Source: Ancylobacter lacus (GTDB lineage Bacteria; Pseudomonadota; Alphaproteobacteria; Rhizobiales; Xanthobacteraceae). From it: a stretch of DNA of 64,000 nucleotides. Where the stretch lies: NCBI RefSeq assembly GCF_018390635.1, contig NZ_JAHBGE010000072.1, forward strand, positions 1 through 64,000, given 5' to 3'. The translations under genes were made by a program, and so were the position numbers. Position 1 is the first letter of the stretch. Each line of letters begins with the position of its first letter. The notes beneath the pieces are model-generated. The model was given only the letters and a program-made list of their open reading frames with translations, did no database searches and was not told where the DNA came from. Positions 1 through 10,613 of this stretch are shown here, piece after piece.

Positions 1-331
1 CCGATTCCGCAAGCCTTCGCAGCTATTTGCCGGGATTCTACGGAGTCGGGGTATAACAACATCATACCTATTTCCGAGGCATCTCGCGAGCCGCTGCCGG
101 GCCCCCGCGGCCAGAAATTCCGTGTGGCGTGTCGTCTTCGGAGCGGGTGTTGCAGCCGGGAGACCCTTTCCCTAGCGGCGGCACCCTGGCACCGTTCCGC
201 CGACTGGCGGAGAAGGTGCCCGATGGGGCGCGGCGGAGCCTTGCCAAGCCGAACGGGCCCGGGCGGGCCGCCCGGAATCAGCCGCCTCCGCGGGCCTGTC
301 ACACGGCCCGCAGGGGGCGATCAGGCCGCGA
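1..331. other. intergenic region left of the RTX gene
   Basis: No convincing gene is visible. The first 100 bases are less GC-rich than the rest. A direct duplication of the 11-mer gatcaggccgc lies at 319-329 and 330-340, and the TGA stop of the leftward RTX gene sits inside the right copy. A short inverted repeat (gggcc/ggccc) near 295-310 could be a weak terminator for that gene, but no T tract follows it. Confidence 0.5.
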
Positions 332-3300
332 TCAGGCCGCGAGCGAACCCGACGACACCGTGAGGCGGCTCCAGTTGCTCCAGCTCGAACCGTTGCTGGC
401 CCGCACCATCAGCTCGTCGCTGCTGCCCGCCGTGCCCGACTTGAAGCTGGTGGAGGCCAGCGCGCTCGCCATGACGTCGATCACGGCGCCGGCGCTCTGG
501 CTGGCCTTGTTGACGTCGAAGCTTCCGCTGCCGGCATCCGGGGTCAGGTCGATGAACTGGAACCGCGTCAGCGCCGCACCGCCGGTGTCCGTCACGGTGA
601 ACAGGCTGCTGGCGGCGAGGGAGGTGGAGGTCTTCACCGTCCGGTCGCTGGTGGCGAGGGTGGGGGTCCGTGGCGCCGCCGTCGTGACATTGACCGCGGT
701 CCAGCTTCCCCAGCCGCTGGCGCTCTGGGCCCGCACCACCAGCGTATCCTGCCCCGCAGCCGAGCCGGCGGAGAAGGTCGTCTGCTTCATCTGGCTGGCG
801 GAAAACGTCAGGCTGGCGGCGCTCGTGCCGTTCAGCGCCACCACGCCGCTGCCGGCGGCGGTGGTGGTGTCGGTCACCTGATACTGCAGGATGTCGGCGC
901 TGGATCCCGTGGCCACCTTGAACAGGCTTGAGAGGCTGATCTTGCTGCCGACGCTGAGGGTGGTGTCGATGCCCGAGAGCGCCACCGGCGCGGCGTCGTC
1001 GTTCTTGATCGTTCCCGTGGCGCTGAGCGAGGCGCCGCCGCCGGCGAGGGTCGCGCCGGTGGGCGAGGACAGCACCAGCGACAGCGTTTCGTTTGGCTCA
1101 TAGGTGGTGTCACCGATAACCGGGACGGTGACGGTGCCGGTTTTCGCCCCGGCGGCGATGGTGAGGGTGCCCGAGGTCGCGGTGTAGTCGGAGCCGGCCT
1201 TGGCGGTGCCGTCGGCGGTGGCGTATTTGAGGGTGGTGGCGGTGGCCGAGGCGCTGGACAGCGTCACGGTGAAGACGAGGTTGGTCGTGCCGCTGTTGCC
1301 CTCGTTGACGCTGGCGCTGGCGATGGAAGCGACCGGCGCGGCGTCGTCGTTCTTGATGGTGCCGGTCGCGGTGAGCGAGCTGGCGCCCCCGGCGAGGGTG
1401 GCGCCGGTGGGCGATGACAGCACCAGCGACAGCGTTTCGTTTGCCTCATAGGTGGTGTCACCGGTCACCGCGACGGTGACGGTGCCGGTGGTGGCGCCGG
1501 CGGCGATGGTGAGGGTGCCCGAGGTCGCCTTGTAGTCGGAACCGGCCTTGGCGGTGCCGTCGGCGGTGGCGTATTTGAGGGTGGTGGCGGTAGCCGAGGC
1601 GCTCGACAGCGTCACGGTGAAGACGAGGTTGGTCGTGCCGCTGTTGCCCTCGCTGACGCTGGCGCTGGCGATGGAGGCGACCGGCGCGGCGTCGTCGTTC
1701 TTGATCGTTCCCGTGGCGGCGAGCGAGGCGCCGCCCCCGGCCAGGGTGGCGCCGGTGGGCGAGGACAGCACCAGCGACAGCGTTTCGTTTGCCTCATAGG
1801 TGGTGTCACCGGTCACCGCGACGGTGACGGTGCCGGTGGTGGCGCCGGCGGCGATGGTGAGGGTGCCCGAGGTCGCCTTGTAGTCGGAGCCGGCCTTGGC
1901 GGTGCCGTCGGCCGTGGCGTATTTGATGGTGGTGGCGGTGGCCGAGGCGCTGGACAGCGTCACGGTGAAGACGAGGTTGGTCGTGCCGCTGTTGCCCTCG
2001 TTGACGCTGGCGCTGGCGATGGAAGCGACGGGCGTCTCGAAGACGATGTTCTCGACCGAAGCGTCCACCACATCCGAACCGAGCGGCGAGCCGCTGCGCA
2101 GGTCGGTGACGATGCGGGAGCCATCAGCTTTCGTAACGATGCTGAAGTTGAAGGATGCGCCGGAGAACACCGCAGTGTCGATGCCTGCCCCACCGATAAG
2201 CGTGTCGTTGCCGGCGCCGCCGCGCAGGATATCGTTGCCGTCCTCGCCATTAAGGTAGTCGTTGCCATCGCCGCCATTCAGCGTGTCGTTGCCGTCGCCA
2301 CCCGCACGGCTGTTGTTCCCGCCATACAGCTTGTCGTTGCCGGGGCCGCCGTTCAGCGTGTCGTCGCCGAGCCCGCCATAGATGAGGTTGGGGCCATTGC
2401 CCAGGGTGATGGTATCGGCGCCGGACGAGCCGGTGAAGATGGCGCCACGCCCCTTAAGCTGGGTGCTGAGGTCGATCACCGCCGGCGCCGCCAGCCTCAG
2501 CGAGACGCTATCGTAGCTTGCCGACGTCCCTATGTCAGAAGCGATGGTGGTGAAGGATGTGAACTGGGCGGCGGTTGCGATGATCGAGGTGCGCTTGGTG
2601 TAGAGCACCTCGATATTGCTGACGACCGTCTTGCTGAGGTCGAGGCTGCCTTGCGCAGAATAGGGCTGAGTGAAGAGTAAATCGGTCCCGGCGCCGCCGT
2701 CGATCTTGCCAGGATTGGCGTAGGAGATATAGCCGGAAATGGTGATCTGGTCGTCGCCATCGCCGCCGGAGAAGCGTGTCGAGAACGTCCCGTAGAGAAG
2801 GTCATTGCCAGCGTCGCCGTTGAGGCTGTTGTTGCCGTTTCCGGCGGATAGCCAGTCATCGTCGTCGCCGCCGTTCAGCGTGTCGTTGCCGTCGCCACCG
2901 TAGAGAGTGTCGTGGCCCTGGCCACCGTTCAGCGTGTTGTTGCCGCCTTCGCCATAGAGGGTGTCGTTGCCGATGCCGCCATTCAGCGTGTCGTCGCCGT
3001 CGCCGCCATAGAGCCTGTCGTGGCCCTCGCCGCCGTTCAGCGTGTCGTTGCCGGCTCCGCCATAAAGCATGTCTTTGCCGTCGCCGCCGTTGAGCGTGTC
3101 GTTGCCGTCGCCGCCATCCAGCGTGTCCTCGCCCGCGCCGCCATTGAGCGTGTCGTCGCCGGCCCCGCCATAGATGAAGTCGTTGGCATTGCTCAGGGTG
3201 ATGGTGTCCGCGCCGGACGAGCCGGTGACGGTGGCCGAGCGACCCATGAGCTGGGTGCTGAGGTCGAGCGTGCCCGGCGCCGAAAGCTTCAGCAGGACAG

Positions 3301-4501
3301 AATGGCTGTTCGTCGTGTCCCAGTCGGCATAGGCGATGGTGGTGAAGGAGGCGAGTTGGGCCGCGGTGGCGGTGACGGTGCCGCCCCGTGTGTAGAGGAT
3401 CTCGATATTGCTGATGGTGGCCTTGCTGAAGTCGGCCTCCCCGGCGTTGAGCGCGTCCTTGCCGGCGCCGCCATCCAGCCGGGCGGTCACGGAGGTCAGA
3501 TTGGTGCCGGACACCGGATCATAGAAGTCGATCGTGAGCAGATCGTCGCCGTCGCCGCCGGAATAGCTATCGGCGACAGTGCCGTAGAGCTTGTCGTTGC
3601 CGGCTTCGCCGATGAGGCTGTTGGTGCCGGCCCCGCCATAGAGGGTGTCGTTTCCGGTACCGCCGTAGAGTGTGTCGTTGCCGTCGCCGCCATAGAGCGT
3701 GTCGTCCCCGGCACCACCGCTCAGCCTGTCGTTGCCGGCACCGCCATAGATCACGTCGGCACCGTCGGAAAGCGTGATGGTGTCCGCTCCGGACGTGCCG
3801 GTGAAAACGGCGCTGCGCCCCTTGAGCTGGCGGGCAAGGTCGACCGCGCCCGCCGCCGAGAGCTGGAGGGTGACCGGGCTTGCGCTCGCGGTGCCCTCGT
3901 TGGCGGCGATGGTGGTGAAGGATGTGAACTGGGCGGCGGTGGCGGTGACGGTGCCGCCCTGGGTATAGAGGGTCTCGATGTTGCTGATGGTGGCCTTGCT
4001 GAAGTCGGCGTCCCCGGCGTTGAGCGCGTCGTTGCCCGCCCCGCCGTCCAGCCTGGCGGTCACCGTCGTGAGAACGCTGCTGGATGCGGGATCATAGAAA
4101 TCGATCGTGAGCAGATCGTTGCCGTCGCCGCCGGAATAGGTGTCGGCGACATGACCATAGAGCTTGTCGTTGCCGGCGCCGCCGTTCAGCGTGTTGATGC
4201 CGCCGTCGCCGTAGATCGTGTCGTCGCCCGCGCCGCCGCTCAGCGTGTCGTTGCCGTCGCCGCCCCGCATCGTGTCGTTGCCGTCGGACAGGGTAATGAT
4301 GTCGGCCCCGCTCGACCCGTAGAGGTAGGCGCCGCGGCCCTTGAGCTGGGTGGTGAGATCGGCCGTGCCGGGTGAGCTGAGCGACAGCGACACGCTCGAT
4401 GTCAGGTCCGTCGCCGAGACGGCGATCAGGGTGTAGGAGGCCAGCTTGGCGGGCGTGGCTTCGACCGTGTTGCCATAGGTGTAGAGGATGTTGCTCGGCA
4501 T
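332..4501 (-). CDS. giant RTX / Calx-beta repeat protein, probable type I secretion substrate
   Basis: This encodes a 1389-residue acidic secreted-type protein. From the N-terminus, four modules recur. Each has a segment like [14 protein letters not shown], then a [19 protein letters not shown] segment, then arrays of Ca2+-binding nonapeptides (GGxGxDxLx, for example [11 protein letters not shown]). Three almost identical Calx-beta domains follow (each with [17 protein letters not shown] or a close variant), and then two copies of a roughly 95-residue C-terminal domain ending in forms of VRAxxGSSWSxW. No Sec signal peptide is seen, as expected for a C-terminally targeted type I substrate. Start 4501 ([10 protein letters not shown]) is chosen because the upstream extension to 4576 is Pro/Arg-rich and unlike the repeat. 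Divergent hlyB/hlyD-type genes lie next door and likely export it. Adhesin, S-layer-like or enzyme-less matrix roles are possible; no catalytic domain was recognised. Confidence 0.9.
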   Translation of the reverse strand: MPSNILYTYGNTVEATPAKLASYTLIAVSATDLTSSVSLSLSSPGTADLTTQLKGRGAYLYGSSGADIITLSDGNDTMRGGDGNDTLSGGAGDDTIYGDGGINTLNGGAGNDKLYGHVADTYSGGDGNDLLTIDFYDPASSSVLTTVTARLDGGAGNDALNAGDADFSKATISNIETLYTQGGTVTATAAQFTSFTTIAANEGTASASPVTLQLSAAGAVDLARQLKGRSAVFTGTSGADTITLSDGADVIYGGAGNDRLSGGAGDDTLYGGDGNDTLYGGTGNDTLYGGAGTNSLIGEAGNDKLYGTVADSYSGGDGDDLLTIDFYDPVSGTNLTSVTARLDGGAGKDALNAGEADFSKATISNIEILYTRGGTVTATAAQLASFTTIAYADWDTTNSHSVLLKLSAPGTLDLSTQLMGRSATVTGSSGADTITLSNANDFIYGGAGDDTLNGGAGEDTLDGGDGNDTLNGGDGKDMLYGGAGNDTLNGGEGHDRLYGGDGDDTLNGGIGNDTLYGEGGNNTLNGGQGHDTLYGGDGNDTLNGGDDDDWLSAGNGNNSLNGDAGNDLLYGTFSTRFSGGDGDDQITISGYISYANPGKIDGGAGTDLLFTQPYSAQGSLDLSKTVVSNIEVLYTKRTSIIATAAQFTSFTTIASDIGTSASYDSVSLRLAAPAVIDLSTQLKGRGAIFTGSSGADTITLGNGPNLIYGGLGDDTLNGGPGNDKLYGGNNSRAGGDGNDTLNGGDGNDYLNGEDGNDILRGGAGNDTLIGGAGIDTAVFSGASFNFSIVTKADGSRIVTDLRSGSPLGSDVVDASVENIVFETPVASIASASVNEGNSGTTNLVFTVTLSSASATATTIKYATADGTAKAGSDYKATSGTLTIAAGATTGTVTVAVTGDTTYEANETLSLVLSSPTGATLAGGGASLAATGTIKNDDAAPVASIASASVSEGNSGTTNLVFTVTLSSASATATTLKYATADGTAKAGSDYKATSGTLTIAAGATTGTVTVAVTGDTTYEANETLSLVLSSPTGATLAGGASSLTATGTIKNDDAAPVASIASASVNEGNSGTTNLVFTVTLSSASATATTLKYATADGTAKAGSDYTATSGTLTIAAGAKTGTVTVPVIGDTTYEPNETLSLVLSSPTGATLAGGGASLSATGTIKNDDAAPVALSGIDTTLSVGSKISLSSLFKVATGSSADILQYQVTDTTTAAGSGVVALNGTSAASLTFSASQMKQTTFSAGSAAGQDTLVVRAQSASGWGSWTAVNVTTAAPRTPTLATSDRTVKTSTSLAASSLFTVTDTGGAALTRFQFIDLTPDAGSGSFDVNKASQSAGAVIDVMASALASTSFKSGTAGSSDELMVRASNGSSWSNWSRLTVSSGSLAA
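993..2036 (-). repeat. three tandem 348-bp Calx-beta repeats
   Basis: The motif gcgtcgtcgttcttgat recurs near 993, 1341 and 1689, giving an exact 348-bp period. The three 116-residue units are almost identical at the DNA level, with only scattered substitutions. They encode Calx-beta domains of the RTX protein. Such high identity implies recent duplication or gene conversion, and copy number may vary between strains. Confidence 0.9.
2200..4290 (-). repeat. RTX nonapeptide (27-bp) repeat arrays
   Basis: Clusters of short repeats with a roughly 27-bp period, seen as variants of gccgttcagcgtgtcgttgc, lie around 2200-2400, 2830-3190, 3590-3770 and 4150-4290. They encode GGxGxDxLx units that form Ca2+-binding beta-rolls. 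The clusters are separated by about 400-700-bp non-RTX module segments. Confidence 0.85.
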
Positions 4502-4818
4502 GGGCTCAGACCTGAGACGGGCGCCGGGCGGCGCAGGAGTGGCAGGGTTCAGGCACCGACCTGCTGTCTGTGACACGGCGCGGCGCGCCAGACCTCAGGC
4601 ACGACGGCAAAAGGCCGGGCTTCGGGCCGTGCCCGAACCGGCGATCAGCCGTCCGACGTGGCGTCGCCGGAGACCCCGGCAACAGGTCTTGCAGCCGCAG
4701 GGGCCGAGAGCGCGAATGGCGTCGCCGAAAACGGCGCCATCCCCGTGACGGTCGCAGGCGAGCCCAGGGAGGAGGCGATACGGGCAGGACACCCGGGCGC
4801 GCTCCTGCATGCGCCGGC

Positions 4819-4847
4819 ATGGTAAGGTGTGACCGGGAACGGGTCAA
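4819..4847 (-). promoter_or_regulatory. candidate sigma70 promoter for the RTX gene
   Basis: On the minus strand, TTGACC (4847-4842) is followed by a 17-nt spacer and TACCAT (4824-4819). This is a good match to the housekeeping consensus at ideal spacing. Transcription would start near 4812, leaving a leader of about 310 nt before the RTX start at 4501. No experimental support. Confidence 0.45.
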
Positions 4848-4898
4848 CCTTTCCGGGAGGTCTCCGGCCCTTTCTCGCACCGGCGGTTTTCATTGCGC

Positions 4899-4926
4899 TT
4901 GACGCGTCGGCGGCCAGCGATACCCT
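4899..4926 (+). promoter_or_regulatory. weak candidate promoter for the secretion operon
   Basis: TTGACG (4899-4904), a 16-nt spacer and TACCCT (4921-4926) point toward the 97-aa gene and hlyB/hlyD. The -10 element is poor. It is listed because no better candidate is visible upstream of 5167. Confidence 0.25.
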
Positions 4927-5166
4927 TCGCAGAAGCGAGACGACGAGACGGATCGGCTCTTTAATATCGCGCGCCACGGCCGGATGGGCGTGTCGTGCCG
5001 CCGACCCTCCGCCGCGGGAGGCGGGATCGTGCCGGAATGCCGATGGGGCCGGGGCGGGCCTCGTCCGTCGTTCTTCGTGGGCCGGCGGTGTCGGGCGTTC
5101 GCGCTACGCGCCTTCGGCCCGGTCCGATGCCCGTCGGTACGGGCGGCGAGGCGTTGTGGGGTGCCT

Positions 5167-5460
5167 ATGAGTGCTGAAGTCTTTGCCGACCGGTTCGGCG
5201 ACATGACGGTGACGGGAACCACGATCCGGATCGACCTCGTCTCGCAGTCGCCGACCGTGCGCGACGATGCGGGTCAGCCGGTGATGGAATTCCGCCAGCG
5301 CGTCGTGCTTCCCATCGAAGGTTTCCTGCGCTCGCAGGAGATGATGCAGCGCATGCTGGATCTCCTCGTCCGGCAGGGTCTGGTCACGCGCGAGGCGGCG
5401 CCGGCCGCGGCTGCGACGGTGGCGGATGTCCCGGTGCCGACCTCGCCCAATTTCGCCTGA
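5167..5460 (+). CDS. small unknown protein ahead of the type I exporter
   Basis: This encodes a 97-residue protein beginning MSAEVFADRFGDM. I do not recognise the family. It has no signal peptide or membrane segment. An N-terminal stretch likely forms beta strands (TIRIDLV, EFRQRVVLP), followed by an amphipathic helix (FLRSQEMMQRMLDLLVRQG) and an Ala/Pro-rich tail. The ATG at 5167 is preceded by GGGG at suitable spacing; upstream in-frame sequence is Arg-rich and unlikely to be coding. It lies 220 bp upstream of the HlyB-type gene, on the same strand and opposite to the RTX substrate gene, which suggests an accessory role in RTX export or its regulation. The fold order (strands then helix) loosely recalls DUF3467-type small proteins, but this is a guess. 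Confidence 0.7.
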   Translation: MSAEVFADRFGDMTVTGTTIRIDLVSQSPTVRDDAGQPVMEFRQRVVLPIEGFLRSQEMMQRMLDLLVRQGLVTREAAPAAAATVADVPVPTSPNFA

Positions 5461-5680
5461 CGCCGATCGTGCGCCCGCGCCGGCCCGCCCTGCGAGCGGC
5501 CTGTGGGCGCGCGGCGTGGATCGATTGCCGACCCCCGGCGTCCCGGTCCACCGTAGAGCCCTTGCCGGGGAGCCGAGCCTGCCGTTCGTCTCCGCCTCTC
5601 GCCGGCCCGCCGCTCGCAGGATGGCCCAGCCGGCCGCGGCGAGCGCCGGGATGAAAGCGCCCCATGAATGAACCGGCCCG

Positions 5681-7855
5681 ATGACCGCCGAAACCGTGCT
5701 GCCTCCCGATGGGGAGAATACCGCCTGCCACCACACCGCGCTGCAATGCCTGGCGGCGGTGGCGCGGCATCACGGGCTGGATCTCGACGTCGAGCGGCTG
5801 GCGCATGACCATGCGCTGGTGAGCGAGCCCTCCGGGGCCCAGCTCGCCCGCATCGCGCAGGCCAATGGGCTGACCGCGCGCGCCGCCCGGCTCGACTGGG
5901 ACAGCCTCATCGGCCTCGGCCTCGCCTTTCCCGCCATCGTGCTGCTCGACAACGGCAATGCCGTCATCGTCTCCGGCCGCCTCGACGACGCCGACGAGGC
6001 CCGGCTCGCGGTGGTCGATCCGCTGGCGCCGCAGGTGGGCGCCCTGCCGATCGGCCGGGAACGCTTCGAGAAGGCGTGGAGCGGCACCGTCGTGCTGCTG
6101 AAGCGGCGCTATTCCCTCGGCGACGTCGACCAGCCCTTCGGCCTGCGCTGGTTCATCCCGGAAATCCTGCGGCAGCGCCGGCTTTTCACCGAGATCGGGG
6201 TGATGGCGCTGGTCCTCAACGCGCTGGCCCTCGCCGTTCCCATCTTCTTTCAGATCGTCATCGACAAGGTGCTGGTCCACCATTCGCTCTCGACGCTCTA
6301 TGTCGTCGGTGCCGGGGTGCTGATCGCCCTCGTGTTCGAGGCCGCGCTGGGCTTCCTGCGCTCCTACTTCCTGCTCTATGCCACCACCCGGATCGACATC
6401 CGCCTCGTCACCCGCACCTTCGGCCATCTGCTGGCGCTGCCCTCCATGTATTTCGAGGCAAGCTCGGCCGGCGTGCTGGCCAAGCACATGCAGCAGGCCT
6501 CGGTGGTGCGCGAGTTCCTCACCGGGCGGCTTTTCCTCACACTGCTGGACGCGACGGTGCTGGTGGTCTTCATCCCCGCCCTGGCCTTCTACAGCCTGCC
6601 GCTCACCGGCATCGTGCTGGGCTTCTCGCTCGCCATCTGCGCCGTGGTCGGCCTGCTGATCGGGCCGTACCGCACGCGCCTTACCCAGCTCTACCGGGCC
6701 GAGGGCGACCGCCAGGCGCTGCTGGTCGAGACGATCCACGGCATGCCGACCATCAAGGCGCTGGGTCTGGAGCCGCGCCAGCGCGCGACCTGGGACAGCC
6801 AGGCGGCCCACGCCATCGAGCGTCATTTCGAGGTCGGCAAGATCGCCCTCGGCGCGCGGCAGGCCTCGGCGCTGCTGGAGCGCCTGATGATGGTCGCCGT
6901 GGTGTGGGGCGGGGTGCAGGCGGTCTTCTCCCAGAACATGACGGTGGGAGCGCTGGTGGCGTTCCAGATGCTGGCGGGCCGGGTCAGCGGTCCGCTGGTT
7001 CAGCTCGTCACGCTGTTCAACGAGTATCAGGAGGCGGCACTGTCGGTGCGCATGCTGGGCGAGGTGATGAACCAGCCGGCCGAACGCAATCTCGGGCGGG
7101 GCCTGCGCCCGCGGCTGCGCGGCGAGATCAGCTTCAGCGATGTGCGCTTCCAGTACCGAAACACCACCGCCCCCGCGCTGGACCGGCTGAACCTGTCGAT
7201 CCCGGCCGGCACCTTCGTCGGCATCGTCGGGCCCAGCGGTTCGGGCAAGACCACGCTCACCCGGCTGATGCAGACGCTGCACACCGCGCAGTCCGGCATC
7301 GTGCGCTTCGACGGCGTCGACGTGCGCGAGATGGACCTTGCCGATCTGCGGCGCCAGATGGGCGTCGTGCTGCAGGATGCCTTCCTTTTCCGCGGTTCCG
7401 TCCGCGACAACATCGCCGCCACGCGGCCGGGCGCGAGCCTGGCGGAGATCATCGCCGCCGCCCGCATGGCCGGGGCGCTCGCCTTCATCGAGGAACTGCC
7501 GCAGGGCTTCGACACGCTGCTGGAGGAGGGCGCCGTCAACCTCTCCGGCGGGCAGAAGCAGCGCATCGCCATTGCCCGCGCCCTGCTGCGCGATCCCCCC
7601 ATCCTCATCCTCGACGAGGCCACCAGCGCGCTCGACCCGGAAAGCGAGGCGCTGGTGGTGGCCAATCTGGAGAAGATCGCCCGCGGCCGGACCACCATCG
7701 CGGTCTCCCATCGCCTCACCACGATCCGCCATGCCGACATGATCGTCGTGCTCGACCGCGGGCAGGTGGTGGGCCAGGGCCGACACGAGGCGCTGCTGCG
7801 GGACTGTCCGCTCTACCGGCAGCTCTGGGGCGAGCAGACGAGCCGCGCGGCATGA
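5681..7855 (+). CDS. HlyB-type type I secretion ABC transporter/permease
   Basis: This 724-residue protein has an N-terminal C39-peptidase-like domain (about 1-130), a six-helix ABC transmembrane domain (about 150-440) and a nucleotide-binding domain. The NBD has Walker A GPSGSGKTT (517-525), signature LSGGQKQR (621-628) and Walker B ILILDEATSALD (from 641). In the first domain, Thr19 stands where C39 peptidases have the catalytic Cys, and the expected His is replaced in NGNAVIVSG. It is therefore a non-cleaving C39-like domain like that of HlyB, which docks substrate rather than cutting a leader. The stop overlaps the hlyD start (ATGA), so the two are translationally coupled. The neighbouring RTX protein is the obvious substrate. 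No TolC-type outer-membrane gene is in the window. Confidence 0.93.
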   Translation: MTAETVLPPDGENTACHHTALQCLAAVARHHGLDLDVERLAHDHALVSEPSGAQLARIAQANGLTARAARLDWDSLIGLGLAFPAIVLLDNGNAVIVSGRLDDADEARLAVVDPLAPQVGALPIGRERFEKAWSGTVVLLKRRYSLGDVDQPFGLRWFIPEILRQRRLFTEIGVMALVLNALALAVPIFFQIVIDKVLVHHSLSTLYVVGAGVLIALVFEAALGFLRSYFLLYATTRIDIRLVTRTFGHLLALPSMYFEASSAGVLAKHMQQASVVREFLTGRLFLTLLDATVLVVFIPALAFYSLPLTGIVLGFSLAICAVVGLLIGPYRTRLTQLYRAEGDRQALLVETIHGMPTIKALGLEPRQRATWDSQAAHAIERHFEVGKIALGARQASALLERLMMVAVVWGGVQAVFSQNMTVGALVAFQMLAGRVSGPLVQLVTLFNEYQEAALSVRMLGEVMNQPAERNLGRGLRPRLRGEISFSDVRFQYRNTTAPALDRLNLSIPAGTFVGIVGPSGSGKTTLTRLMQTLHTAQSGIVRFDGVDVREMDLADLRRQMGVVLQDAFLFRGSVRDNIAATRPGASLAEIIAAARMAGALAFIEELPQGFDTLLEEGAVNLSGGQKQRIAIARALLRDPPILILDEATSALDPESEALVVANLEKIARGRTTIAVSHRLTTIRHADMIVVLDRGQVVGQGRHEALLRDCPLYRQLWGEQTSRAA

Positions 7856-9189
7856 ACGAGGTGCTGAGCCGGCGCCAGGCCGCCGATCTGGTGAACCAGC
7901 ATCTGCCCGATGCGCTGGAACTGGAAGGCCGGCGCATGCCGCTGCCGGCGCGCATCACCGCCTATGTCATCCTCGCCATGTTCGCGAGCTTCGTCGTCTG
8001 GGCCAGCGTGTCCCGCGTGAACCGCATCGCCGTCGCGAATGGCGAGATCGTCTCCTCGGAGCCGCTGGCGGTGGTTCAGCCGCTGGAGGTCTCGGTGATC
8101 CATCGCCTTCTCGTCAAGGCGGGAGACACGGTGACGGCCGGGCAGACCGTGGCCGAGCTGGACCCCACCTTCGTGACCGCCGACCAGTCCGCGCTGGAGG
8201 AACGCAAGGCCGATCTCGACCTGGAGGTGGCGCGGCTGCGGGCGGAGCTGGAGGGCACCGACTTCGTCGCCAGTGGCGGTCCCGAACAGCTCAACCACGC
8301 CCGGCTCTTCGCCGAACGGCGGGCGGAATATGAATCGACGCTCGCCGGTCTCGACGAGGACGTCCGCCAGACCGAGGCGAAGCTCGCCACCAACCGTACC
8401 AACCAGGAGGCGATAAACGGCCGGGTCGGGCTGCTCCGCGACATTGAGGCCATCCGCCGCGAATCCTATGAGCGCAGCTACACCTCGCGGCTGCAACTGC
8501 TGCAGGCCGAGGCCGACACGCTGAGCGCGACCACCCAGCTCAGCCAGCTCGCCGGGGAGCAGCAGCAGCTCGCCCACGAGCTGGCGAGCGCGCAGGCCAA
8601 GCGCACCGCCTTCACCCGCGAGTGGCGGCGCAAGACCGAGGAGCAACTCGTCGAGGCCGGGCGCAATCTCCACGCGGTGACGGAGGAGGTGACCAAGGCG
8701 CGCCGCAAGGCCAGCCTCAGCCTGCTGACCTCGCCGGTGGACGGCACGGTGATGGAGATCGCCCGGCGCTCGGTCGGCTCCGTGCTGCAGCCGGCGGAAC
8801 CGCTCGTCACCATCGTGCCGGCCGGCGCGCCGCTCGAGGCCGAGGTCCAGATCGAGGCGCTCGACCGCGGCGTGGTCCGGGTGGGGGACGCGGTGCGCGT
8901 CAAGCTCGACACCTTTCCCTTCCAGCGCTACGGCACGCTCGAGGGCCGGCTGGCGGTGGTCAGCCCCGACGCCGCCCGCCGCGAGCCCAGCGCCGGCGGC
9001 GGCACCTATTTCCGCGGGCGGGTGGCCTTCACCCCGGCGGAAATCCGGCGTTTCGCCGCCGGGGGCGCCTCGCTCTCCCCGGGCATGACGGTGCGGGCGG
9101 AGATCGACGCCGGCCGGCAATCGGTCATCGCCTACATCACCTATCCCGTGCTGCGGGTGATGGACGAGAGCCTGCGCGAGCCGCGCTGA
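7852..9189 (+). CDS. HlyD-type membrane fusion protein
   Basis: This 445-residue periplasmic adaptor pairs with the upstream ABC exporter. A cytoplasmic N-terminus (1-30) precedes one transmembrane helix (about 32-52, AYVILAMFASFVVWASV). Next come a lipoyl-like half (VIHRLLVKAGDTVTAGQTVAELDP), a long alpha-hairpin coiled coil rich in Glu/Gln/Ala (about 110-300), the second lipoyl half (SLLTSPVDGTVMEI) and a C-terminal beta-barrel (PLEAEVQIEALDRGVV to GMTVRAEI). Length and order match the HlyD family. The ATG overlaps the transporter stop by four bases. It should form a trimeric or hexameric channel linking the ABC dimer to a TolC-like pore encoded elsewhere. Confidence 0.92.
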   Translation: MNEVLSRRQAADLVNQHLPDALELEGRRMPLPARITAYVILAMFASFVVWASVSRVNRIAVANGEIVSSEPLAVVQPLEVSVIHRLLVKAGDTVTAGQTVAELDPTFVTADQSALEERKADLDLEVARLRAELEGTDFVASGGPEQLNHARLFAERRAEYESTLAGLDEDVRQTEAKLATNRTNQEAINGRVGLLRDIEAIRRESYERSYTSRLQLLQAEADTLSATTQLSQLAGEQQQLAHELASAQAKRTAFTREWRRKTEEQLVEAGRNLHAVTEEVTKARRKASLSLLTSPVDGTVMEIARRSVGSVLQPAEPLVTIVPAGAPLEAEVQIEALDRGVVRVGDAVRVKLDTFPFQRYGTLEGRLAVVSPDAARREPSAGGGTYFRGRVAFTPAEIRRFAAGGASLSPGMTVRAEIDAGRQSVIAYITYPVLRVMDESLREPR

Positions 9190-9245
9190 ACCCCTTTCAT
9201 CCGGCGATCGCGATGGTGATTCAGGATATTCGCGACAAATGTTGA

Positions 9246-9260
9246 GAACATATTGCGAAC
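9246..9260 (+). promoter_or_regulatory. LexA (SOS) box upstream of recA
   Basis: GAAC-N7-GAAC is present exactly: GAAC at 9246-9249, seven bases, GAAC at 9257-9260. This direct repeat is the established LexA operator of alphaproteobacteria. It lies 69 bp before the recA ATG, and TTGAGA at 9242-9247 overlaps it as a possible -35. LexA repression and SOS induction of recA are therefore expected. Confidence 0.85.
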
Positions 9261-9329
9261 ATGGAACGAAAGGGGTACGACTGGTGTCACGTTCCCCAAT
9301 TCCCCTTGCGCTGACAGCGGAGCCCGGCA

Positions 9330-10412
<1,083 letters not shown>

Positions 10413-10547
10413 GGCCTCGCCCCGGCGGCGTCTGCCTTGCGGGCGGCGCCGGCACTCCGGCCGCGAGCCGCCGCCGGGAGCCGCGACGTGCTCGCCGGAC
10501 ACTGCGGCGTTTTCTGGACAAGCCCCGGGGCCGCCGGTAGAACCGGA

Positions 10548-10570
10548 GGCCCGCGCGTCCTGCGCGGGCC
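10548..10570 (+). terminator. hairpin between recA and alaS
   Basis: A perfect 9-bp stem (10548-10556 with 10562-10570) encloses a 5-nt loop (gtcct), 136 bp after the recA stop and 44 bp before alaS. No T tract follows, so it may be a weak recA terminator or a structured alaS leader rather than a classical terminator. Confidence 0.4.
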
Positions 10571-10613
10571 GGCCGCAGATGGGCCGGTCGTTCAGCCAAA
10601 TCGCGGACTTCTA

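Larger units (their letters stand above)
4502..5166. other. divergent intergenic region of the secretion locus
   Basis: This 665-bp region separates the leftward RTX gene from the rightward 97-aa/hlyB/hlyD genes. Reading frames on both strands are Arg/Pro-rich and have no ribosome-binding context, so no gene is called. It holds one good leftward and one weaker rightward promoter-like sequence (separate entries). The RTX transcript would have a leader of roughly 310 nt. Confidence 0.5.

Noticed and set aside
2912-4375. 487-aa plus-strand open frame across the RTX gene
   Set aside because: Its Val/Ala/Ile-rich 9-residue repeat is the antisense shadow of the RTX nonapeptide repeat; no start context.
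5384-7786. 800-aa minus-strand open frame across the ABC exporter
   Set aside because: Antisense to a fully supported HlyB-type gene; His/Arg/Gln-rich composition is typical of GC-driven shadow frames.
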